A DNA stretch of 64,000 nucleotides from Candidatus Daviesbacteria bacterium (lineage in GTDB: Bacteria > Patescibacteria > Microgenomatia > Daviesbacterales > UBA10151): the NCBI GenBank assembly GCA_030648435.1, contig JAUSHE010000008.1:33025-97024 (forward strand), read 5' to 3'. Below the pieces are notes generated by a model, which worked only from the letters and a program-made list of their open reading frames with translations, made no database searches and had not been told where the DNA came from. Shown here one piece after another: positions 14,949-21,298 of this stretch. The translations under genes and the position numbers were made by a program. Positions within the stretch are counted from its first letter, which is position 1; every line of letters starts with the position of its first letter.

Positions 14949-15338
14949 ATGAGCAAAAATCATTTAATAGTCATTTATATACTTCTAGCCATACTTACAT
15001 TTTTCACTTTTTCTCAAAAAACTGGTAAGACTACTGATCTAGATGACATAAAAAATAGGGTTATTAAAGTTGAGTTTCTTCAAGAAGCTACTAGAATTCG
15101 GGATAATTTGGTGGGGTTCAAACAAGTTAACGCCTCTTTAGCTAATGATGCCGAACGCATAAAAAGTTGTAATGAAAGTAAAGATTTATTAATTGAATGG
15201 TCAGAGGATGTCAAGAAACTGGGTAATAATTACTCTGACCGCATAAATAATAACCAAGATGCTAAAGAATACTTTGATGCAATAAGCAAACTAAATGATG
15301 CCATTGCGGCTGATTGTAATAAACTTACCTCAAATTAA
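14949..15338 (+). CDS. Unknown small membrane-anchored helical protein
   Basis: 129 residues. One hydrophobic N-terminal helix (LIVIYILLAILTFFTF) then an all-helical, mostly polar region with two Cys (KSCNES and AADCNKL) that could pair outside the membrane. No family recognised. It sits between the two exported proteins with no spacing (stop codon directly followed by ATG of the next gene), so it is translated with them and probably works with them. Confidence 0.72.
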   Translation: MSKNHLIVIYILLAILTFFTFSQKTGKTTDLDDIKNRVIKVEFLQEATRIRDNLVGFKQVNASLANDAERIKSCNESKDLLIEWSEDVKKLGNNYSDRINNNQDAKEYFDAISKLNDAIAADCNKLTSN

Positions 15339-16955
15339 ATGACTGGGCGAATAATCTATAAACTTGTAATCTGCCTTTTATTGCTAATTCCTGTATTTTT
15401 TATCCTTACTTCAATTGCAGAAGCCAGAAGTTATAGGAGTTCTTATTCTGATGTACAAGTAAGATCATATTTTAGAAAAGATGGTACTTTTGTCCAGAGC
15501 CATTATAGATCTCGTCCTGATGGGGTTATCTCTAATAATTATTCCTGTATTGATAATGGAAGGTGTGGTGCAAATTACACATCACGAAGTTATAGCACTT
15601 ACTCATTTACCCTTCCGAGTAGCTATACCTATAAACCATCTTGGCTACCTGTACTTGCACCAGTGGGTTATGATTATGGGGGTTCAACCGGATATACATC
15701 CTATACACAACCTGCACCCAAGATTACTCCGCCTATTAATGCTCATTTGAATTACTTTGGTGACAGTTGGGTATGTGATAACGGTTATAAGCGCAACTAT
15801 CTAACTGATCAATGTGACAAAATTGAGGTTCCCTCAAACGCATATTTGGCATCTTGGGGAAGCGATTGGCTTTGTAGCACAGGGTACAAAAAGAATTATC
15901 TAACTGATCAATGTGATAAGGTAATTATCCCTGCTAATGGGTCACTAAACTACTTTGGGAATGATTTTACTTGTAACAAAGGTTTCAAGAAGGATTATTT
16001 AACAAACCAATGTGATCAAATTACAATTCCTGAAAACGCTAGTCTAAGCTATTTTGGCGATGACTGGACATGTAGCTATGGCTATAAAAAGAATTACTCT
16101 ATAAACAGATGCGATAAAGTAGAAGTTCCTGCTAACGCTAGTATGTATAGTTGGGGTTCAGACTGGTACTGTAATAAAGGGTTTAAAAAAAATTACACCA
16201 CCAACCAGTGCGATTCTGTAATAGTACCTGAAAACGCAAGCTTAGATTACTTTGGTTCTGATTGGAATTGTAACTCTGGGTACAAAAAGAACTACTCAAT
16301 TAACGGGTGCGACAAAGTTGAGGTTCCAGCTAATGCGACTTTATACAGTTGGGGATCGGATTGGTATTGCAATAAAGGATTTAAGAAGAACTATACTACC
16401 AATCTATGTGACTCAGTAGTGGTTCCTGAAAACGCAAGTTTGAATTATTTTGGAGATGATTGGGTCTGTAATAATAGCTTCAAAAAGAATTATTCAACCA
16501 ATAAGTGCGACAAAATAGAAGTACCTGCTAATGCTACCTTAAACAGTTGGGGTAGCGACTGGACTTGTAATTCTGGCTATCGAAAAAACTATACAACCAA
16601 TCAATGTGATAAAGTAGAATGTTCTACCAACTCTTACGAGTCCTACGGATATTGCTACTGTAACTCTGGCTATAAAAAGAACTATTCTACTGGTCAGTGT
16701 GAAAAGGTTGAATGTCCAGCAAATTCTTATGAATCTTATGGCTATTGTTACTGCAATAGCGGATATACCAAAAATTATAGTACAAATCTGTGTGAACCTA
16801 ATATTAAGACTACTCCTACGCCCACTATACTCCCTACCCCCATTCCTACTCCAACGCTTACGCCTACTTCTACACTAACACCGATCCCAATTCTTACACC
16901 TACCCCCACTCCTGAATTAACTGTATCTCCATCTCCCTCACCCACCAGTCCGTAA
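15339..16955 (+). CDS. Exported Cys-rich tandem-repeat protein
   Basis: 538 residues. Signal peptide (LVICLLLLIPVFFILTSIAEA), a motif related to the first gene of the unit (VRSYFRKDGTFVQSHYRSRP), a Tyr/Ser-rich stretch, eleven tandem repeats (about 134-487), and a Pro/Thr-rich stalk. The first nine repeats are 33 residues with consensus NAxLxYFGxDWxCNxGYKKNYxTNxCDKVEVP, with two Cys and a conserved Trp. The last two are shorter with extra Cys. No sorting motif follows the stalk. Probably a surface or secreted adhesin-like rod stabilised by disulphides. Confidence 0.85.
   Translation: MTGRIIYKLVICLLLLIPVFFILTSIAEARSYRSSYSDVQVRSYFRKDGTFVQSHYRSRPDGVISNNYSCIDNGRCGANYTSRSYSTYSFTLPSSYTYKPSWLPVLAPVGYDYGGSTGYTSYTQPAPKITPPINAHLNYFGDSWVCDNGYKRNYLTDQCDKIEVPSNAYLASWGSDWLCSTGYKKNYLTDQCDKVIIPANGSLNYFGNDFTCNKGFKKDYLTNQCDQITIPENASLSYFGDDWTCSYGYKKNYSINRCDKVEVPANASMYSWGSDWYCNKGFKKNYTTNQCDSVIVPENASLDYFGSDWNCNSGYKKNYSINGCDKVEVPANATLYSWGSDWYCNKGFKKNYTTNLCDSVVVPENASLNYFGDDWVCNNSFKKNYSTNKCDKIEVPANATLNSWGSDWTCNSGYRKNYTTNQCDKVECSTNSYESYGYCYCNSGYKKNYSTGQCEKVECPANSYESYGYCYCNSGYTKNYSTNLCEPNIKTTPTPTILPTPIPTPTLTPTSTLTPIPILTPTPTPELTVSPSPSPTSP
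15738..16800 (+). repeat. Coding tandem repeats, 99-bp unit (nine full, two short)
   Basis: Each unit starts Asn-(Ala/Gly/Ser) and ends Val/Ile-Pro-(Ala/Glu/Ser). The aromatic triad alternates Tyr-Phe-Gly and Ser-Trp-Gly, so units 4-5, 6-7 and 8-9 form a 198-bp higher-order pair that was duplicated as a block. Synonymous changes between units show the array is not recent. Confidence 0.9.
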
Positions 16956-16967
16956 TCTACTATAATC

Positions 16968-17147
16968 TTATCTCTTTTTCTTCCCCAAAACTTTTTCTAA
17001 CCCACCCTTACCATATTTAATCACTTGCCCAATTTTAGAAACAGTTGAGGTACTTGTTTCAACTTTTTCTGCTATTTCATCATAAGTTTTTCCATCAAGA
17101 ATTAATTTTGCAATTTTTAATCTTTGAGCTAAATCTAAGATTTCTTC
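16968..17147 (-). pseudogene. YerC/YecD-type TrpR-like helix-turn-helix fragment
   Basis: 59 codons with no start codon, opening directly after an in-frame TAA. They read EEILDLAQRLKIAKLILDGK then TYDEIAEKVETSTSTVSKI, then KYGKGGLEKVL, the C-terminal half of the YerC/YecD relatives of Trp repressor. The N-terminal helices are missing. It is probably a decayed regulator. A real TrpR homologue occurs at 54205-54462. Confidence 0.6.
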
Positions 17148-17186
17148 TTACCTAATTATTGCACAAAAAAGGGTTAATTAGTAGCT

Positions 17187-17498
17187 TTATTGGTTTGGTA
17201 AAGATTGTCCAGAATTTGTTGCAGGTTTGGGTTGAGTTGGAGCAGGAGTTTGTTTTTCAAAAGCTATCACTTCTTTTACCTCAATAACATTATTTTCAGG
17301 TGTCATATTTCCTTTAACCATAACTTGCCTGTTAATATCATCAGCTAAATTAATATTGTTATTTGTAGGCCTTAGAGTCCAGATAGAATTATTAGGGGGA
17401 TTTTGGTTAGGATCTTTTAAGTGTGCTGTAGGGACAAACCTACCTGATGAATCTCTTTGTTCATGCTGGGCAACCCAGCAGACAATTAAAGGTTCAAG
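17187..17498 (-). pseudogene. Orphan coding fragment, no start codon
   Basis: 104 open codons ending in TAA at 17187, preceded by in-frame TAA at 17499. No ATG occurs until codon 59 or so. The text (CWVAQHEQRDSSGRFVPTAH, then SIWTLRPTNNNINLADDINR, then GNMTPENNVIEVKEVIAFEK) looks like the end of an exported protein with a beta-rich domain and a Pro/Thr tail. No family is assigned. Likely the remains of a gene truncated when the neighbouring 2H gene or island arrived. Confidence 0.4.
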
Positions 17499-17507
17499 TT
17501 AAGAATA

Positions 17508-18080
17508 TTATTCAATAGCAAAAACTATTAATTTTTCGTGATATTCAGGCTTTTTTGTAGAATCAACACCATATAAAACTACCTCCGTAATATCAAATGT
17601 CCAGTTGACTTTCTCTAGCCTGGAGTTTAATTCCAATTGGGAGGCTTTAAATGCTTTTTGAGCTTCCGGATCTCCTACCCAAGCTAAAGAAACATGAGGA
17701 TGAAATGGTAAATCATTATCAGAAGCGTAGTAATGAGATAGACTTTTTGAAAGTATTTTATTAAATTCCTTTAATTGCTTAGGGTATTGAACATCTAAAA
17801 ATAGCACTCTCGGTTTATCTTTTCCAAAATATCCAAGACCGCCAACTTTTAATTTAGCTCCTTTTAATATTTCTAAATGCTTTTTAATATCTTCTACTAT
17901 CTCCGGCAAAGCAGATTGAGATTGTTTGCTTAAGTAACAAACGGTAATATGAGGAGTTTTGGGGTAGGTTGTTTTAAATAAAGGACTAATTTGAGAAACA
18001 TCAGCTTGTAGATCTTCAAAATCTTGTTGATATTTTTGAGGAAGAGGGATTCCAACGAAGTATGAACTATAATCTTTCAC
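17508..18080 (-). CDS. 2H phosphoesterase / RNA 2',3'-cyclic phosphodiesterase-like (LigT family)
   Basis: 190 residues with the two histidine signatures of the 2H superfamily: P-H-I-T-V-C at about 43-48 and P-H-V-S-L-A at about 128-133, and the expected bilobed strand pattern between them. Family members open 2',3'-cyclic phosphates on RNA ends or act on tRNA-splicing-type products. The particular substrate here is unknown. Cytoplasmic, single gene. It is divergent from lepB across a 137-bp spacer with a G9 tract. Confidence 0.85.
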   Translation of the reverse strand: MKDYSSYFVGIPLPQKYQQDFEDLQADVSQISPLFKTTYPKTPHITVCYLSKQSQSALPEIVEDIKKHLEILKGAKLKVGGLGYFGKDKPRVLFLDVQYPKQLKEFNKILSKSLSHYYASDNDLPFHPHVSLAWVGDPEAQKAFKASQLELNSRLEKVNWTFDITEVVLYGVDSTKKPEYHEKLIVFAIE

Positions 18081-18115
18081 AACAGCAGTATATCAAATTT
18101 ATAATGCGGGGCCTC

Positions 18116-18159
18116 ATCCGGGGGGGGGATGCGTCGATGAAAGGACGTCCGGATTTTTT
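18116..18159 (+). other. G9 tract inside an imperfect hairpin with T-run
   Basis: Nine G at 18120-18128. ATCCGG (18116-18121) can pair with CCGGAT (18149-18154) over a 27-base loop, followed directly by a T-run to 18159. GGACGTCC at 18143-18150 is itself palindromic. It may be a weak terminator or a regulatory leader between the divergent 2H and lepB genes; neither is firm. Confidence 0.3.
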
Positions 18160-18179
18160 CGTATACGTCCACCCGCCTC

Positions 18180-18209
18180 TTGCTTCACAACTGAAATTTT
18201 TGAGATAAT
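18180..18209 (+). promoter_or_regulatory. Possible lepB promoter
   Basis: TTGCTT (18180-18185), an 18-bp spacer and GATAAT (18204-18209), 8 bp before the ATG. The -35 is weak. The short leader fits the other promoters in this window. Confidence 0.35.
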
Positions 18210-18217
18210 CACAGGAT

Positions 18218-18802
18218 ATGGATCCAAATTATTACGGAGCAGAATCTCAGAAAAGTTTTTTTGGAAATTTTGGCGGATATGCAGTTGAATTTATTGAAAC
18301 ATTAGTAGTTTTTGGAGCAGTTTTCGCAGCCATTTATTTGTTTGTTGCCCAGTTCCATAAGGTGGCAGGAAACTCCATGGTCCCAACCATGCATAATGGC
18401 GATTACTTAATTACCGAGAAAATAAGTTACCGGTTCAGAGAACCAAACAGAAGTGAAATTATTGTCTTGGAAAATCCTAGAGACGAATCACAGGATTTCA
18501 TTAAAAGAATCATTGCTGTGCCTGGTGACACAGTACAAATCTCCAATAATAGTGTTTATGTAAACGGACAAATCTTAAACGAGCAATATCTCCCATCAGG
18601 CACTCCAACCCCTCCCGGTACCTTTGTCCGGGAAGGTGACATTATTAAAGTAGGAAAAAATCAATATTTTGCTTTCGGAGACAACCGGGAACATTCTTCC
18701 GATTCACGGGAATGGGGACCGGTTACAAAAGAAGAGATTGTCGGCAGAGCGCTTTTCCGCTACTTTCCGTTTCAAGACGCTGGTCTACTTACCGGCAAGT
18801 AA
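18218..18802 (+). CDS. lepB: Signal peptidase I
   Basis: 194 residues. One membrane helix (about 27-46), then the catalytic serine in GNSMVPTM (Ser53), the general-base lysine in FIKRIIAVPGD (Lys96), and the box-E motif GDNREHSSDSREWG. Type I signal peptidases use this Ser/Lys dyad to cleave exported preproteins at the outer membrane face. Single membrane anchor, Gram-positive-like size. The 3' end overlaps the convergent parB gene by 18 bp. Confidence 0.96.
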   Translation: MDPNYYGAESQKSFFGNFGGYAVEFIETLVVFGAVFAAIYLFVAQFHKVAGNSMVPTMHNGDYLITEKISYRFREPNRSEIIVLENPRDESQDFIKRIIAVPGDTVQISNNSVYVNGQILNEQYLPSGTPTPPGTFVREGDIIKVGKNQYFAFGDNREHSSDSREWGPVTKEEIVGRALFRYFPFQDAGLLTGK

Positions 18803-19645
18803 GTTAAAATATCCGACAATTGCCTGATTTAAATCCTCTAAAACCGGCATTGTATCCTTAGGTTCTCCGTCAATTAATAATTCCAGGCGGGCTCTTTTAC
18901 CGGTCAACTGACACTTCACCTGAGGTTTTTTTGTCCTACCCGATAAGGCAGCATTAATATTTTCCTGAATCTTATCAACATCTTCATTAATGATGCGTAC
19001 AGCGTCTATATCAGCCCTGTTTTTGGGTCCAATCCCCTGTTCGTTCCTCACTCTGCGCACCAACTCTTCCGTTCCCCTGACTGAGAGATTTCTTTTTAAG
19101 ACCTCTTTATAGGCGGTAATAATAAGGTGCGGATCCTCCAGTGCTGCCAGGGCTCTGGCATGACCTTCAGAGGTAGCACCGGCCATTAAAGCATCCTTTA
19201 GAGCGTCCGGCAAAATTAAGAGTCTGATGGTGTTAGAAATATAGGCCGGGCTTTTTGAAACTCTTTCAGCAATTTCCTGATTTGCCAAACCAAATTCGTC
19301 CATTAATCTCCGGTAAGCCTGGGCTCGCTCCAGCGGATTTAAATCAATTCTTTGTACGTTTTCCACAATAGCCATTTCAAACATGCCTTGCGGGCTCGTT
19401 TCTCTAATAATGACGGGAACTTTAATTAAACCGGCTAATTTAGAGGCTCTCCATCTCCGTTCCCCGGCAATGATTTGATAACCGGCCGGAGTTTTGGCAA
19501 CTACCAAAGGTTCCAGGACACCATGTACTCTGATTGAATCAGCCAGCTCACTTAGTGAATCAGGAGCAATTAGTCCACGGGGTTGTAGTGGGTTTGGTTG
19601 CAGTAGTTCTAATTCCAATTCGTAAATATGTTCTTGTTGATCCAT
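18785..19645 (-). CDS. parB: ParB/Spo0J-family chromosome partition protein
   Basis: 286 residues. The N-terminal CTP-binding domain carries LQPNPLQPRG and GYQIIAGERRWRAS. A helix-turn-helix follows (NQEIAERVSKSPAYISNTIRLL), then a dimerisation tail. It binds parS and loads as a clamp for chromosome segregation. No parA gene lies next to it. Its ATG overlaps the rpmA stop (TAATG), so it is co-transcribed with ribosomal protein genes. Confidence 0.95.
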   Translation of the reverse strand: MDQQEHIYELELELLQPNPLQPRGLIAPDSLSELADSIRVHGVLEPLVVAKTPAGYQIIAGERRWRASKLAGLIKVPVIIRETSPQGMFEMAIVENVQRIDLNPLERAQAYRRLMDEFGLANQEIAERVSKSPAYISNTIRLLILPDALKDALMAGATSEGHARALAALEDPHLIITAYKEVLKRNLSVRGTEELVRRVRNEQGIGPKNRADIDAVRIINEDVDKIQENINAALSGRTKKPQVKCQLTGKRARLELLIDGEPKDTMPVLEDLNQAIVGYFNLLAGK

Positions 19646-19890
19646 TATGCGATACTCACAACTGTTTTGCCTAATTTTTTCTTAAAAGCTACTTTGCCGG
19701 TGGAAACGGAAAAAATAGTATAGTCATTGCCCTGCTTTGTTCCCGTTCCGGAGTAAAATTTATTACCTTTTTGCCGCACTATAATATTGCCGGCAGCTGC
19801 TTTTTGACCGCCATAAATCTTAACTCCCAATCTCTTGGAAATTGAATCTCTATTCTTTCTTGTACTTCCACCGCCTGTTTTATGCGCCAT
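19645..19890 (-). CDS. rpmA: 50S ribosomal protein L27
   Basis: 81 residues, starting MAHKTGGGSTRKNRDSISKR with the usual flexible basic N-terminus that reaches the peptidyl-transferase centre, and GVKIYGGQKAAAGNIIVRQ. No N-terminal processing extension of the Firmicutes type. It follows rplU by 40 bp and precedes parB. Confidence 0.97.
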   Translation of the reverse strand: MAHKTGGGSTRKNRDSISKRLGVKIYGGQKAAAGNIIVRQKGNKFYSGTGTKQGNDYTIFSVSTGKVAFKKKLGKTVVSIA

Positions 19891-19930
19891 AGGATATTAA
19901 AATACACCCCGTGAAAACTTAAGTCAATAG

Positions 19931-20242
19931 TTATTTTTTCACGACCTTTTGATTCAAAACTAATTTTGTCAGTTTGGACCTGTAACCAATTGTTTTCCTG
20001 TAATTTGCCTTTGCATGAAATTTACTCACTCTGATTTTTGCGCCTTTCAAATCTTCAATCCGTTTTAGGGTTATTTTTTCTTTAAGGTAAGGTGTACCTA
20101 TCTTTAACTTGCCGTCTTCAGATAAAAGTAAAACAGCAGCTTCGATTAAGTCACCTTCTTTTTGAAGACTTACTTCAAAACTTTTGCCGGGAATAACTTT
20201 ATATTGTTTTCCTGATATTTCACAAACTGCATAATTTAGCAT
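19931..20242 (-). CDS. rplU: 50S ribosomal protein L21
   Basis: 103 residues. YAVCEISGKQYKVIPGK at the start and the basic C-terminal region KFHAKANYRKTIGYRSKLTK are diagnostic of L21, which binds 23S rRNA domain I. Usual length. It forms the standard rplU-rpmA pair and starts 9 bp after the rodA stop. Confidence 0.97.
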   Translation of the reverse strand: MLNYAVCEISGKQYKVIPGKSFEVSLQKEGDLIEAAVLLLSEDGKLKIGTPYLKEKITLKRIEDLKGAKIRVSKFHAKANYRKTIGYRSKLTKLVLNQKVVKK

Positions 20243-20251
20243 TCTGAAATT

Positions 20252-21298
20252 CTACCTTTTTTTTGCCGAAGATGCAACCATTCCCAACGAAATGAAAGTT
20301 ACAATCAGCGAACTTCCCCCATAAGAAATCAGCGGCAAAGTAATGCCGGTTATCGGCAAAATCCCCACATTCATCCCAATATTAACAAATAACTGAAAAA
20401 GAAACATTGAGAATACACCAATTATTACTAAAAAACTAAAACTATTATTAACCTGATAAGCTACTTTCAAAAAATAACTAAGTAGAAACATATATAATGA
20501 TAAAATCAACACAGAGCCGGCAAATCCCATTTCTTCGGCAATTGAGGCGAAAATAAAGTCGGTCCTAAATTCCGGCAAAAACTGTAGGCGCGATTGAGTG
20601 CCTCTACCCAATCCCCGGCCGAAAAATTCCCCTGAACCAACAGCTATTGTTGACTGAATAACATTGTAGCCCGTTCCCAGCGGATCAGATTTAGGCGAGA
20701 GAAAACTGGTAATCCGGTCTTTCTGATAACCGTGCAAAAAAAACCAACCAATGGGGACCATCAGTAAAAAAATCAAAAGCAATATAATTGTCTTTTTTAA
20801 TGAGATACGCGCTGCAAACAGCATTCCCAACCATATAGCCCCTACTGTAAGAGCCGAGCCCAGATCAGGCTGTTTAAAAATAAGAAAAATTAAAGGGGCA
20901 GACCATAGTAAACTTTTTAAAATATTTATTACTGTGGGAAGATTTTCCGACCAAAATTTGGCAAGAAACAAAATCAAAATAGGCTTGGCGAATTCAGAAG
21001 GCTGGATATTAAAGATGCCGAGAGGGATCCAACGTAGCGATCCCCTTGTTTCAATGCCTAAGATAAAAACAGCAATCAGTGAGATAAAAATAACCAGATA
21101 AAGCGGCTTAATAATATTTCTAAAAAACTTCAGTTCACTACGGGAGACCATCAGGAAAAAAATTATCCCAATGATCGCAAAAACAGCCTGCTGAATTGCC
21201 AATTCAAAAGACGAGGAATAAATCACCAGTACTCCGATTGAAATTAGAAAAAAACTTGCTAAACTAATTTGAAGATTAATGAATTGAAAAATTTTCAC
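20252..21298 (-). CDS. rodA: SEDS-family peptidoglycan polymerase (RodA-like)
   Basis: 348 residues, about ten membrane helices. Family motifs are SLRWIPLGIFNIQPSEFAKP, KQPDLGSALT and GYNVIQSTIAVGSGEFFGRGLG. The Asp of KQPDLGSA is the essential residue of SEDS glycosyltransferases, which polymerise lipid II. A second SEDS gene inside the division cluster (29142-30245) is FtsW, so this copy outside it is most likely the elongation enzyme RodA. It starts 4 bp inside the end of ileS. Confidence 0.88.
   Translation of the reverse strand: MKIFQFINLQISLASFFLISIGVLVIYSSSFELAIQQAVFAIIGIIFFLMVSRSELKFFRNIIKPLYLVIFISLIAVFILGIETRGSLRWIPLGIFNIQPSEFAKPILILFLAKFWSENLPTVINILKSLLWSAPLIFLIFKQPDLGSALTVGAIWLGMLFAARISLKKTIILLLIFLLMVPIGWFFLHGYQKDRITSFLSPKSDPLGTGYNVIQSTIAVGSGEFFGRGLGRGTQSRLQFLPEFRTDFIFASIAEEMGFAGSVLILSLYMFLLSYFLKVAYQVNNSFSFLVIIGVFSMFLFQLFVNIGMNVGILPITGITLPLISYGGSSLIVTFISLGMVASSAKKR

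Noticed and set aside
15738..16800. CRISPR array
   Set aside because: The 99-bp repeats are continuous, in frame and coding, with no spacers and no cas genes nearby.
9887..18160. Accessory island integrated at tRNA-Val
   Set aside because: I searched the right edge for a repeat of the tRNA 3' end and saw only a trivial CGTCCAC match; no integrase is present.
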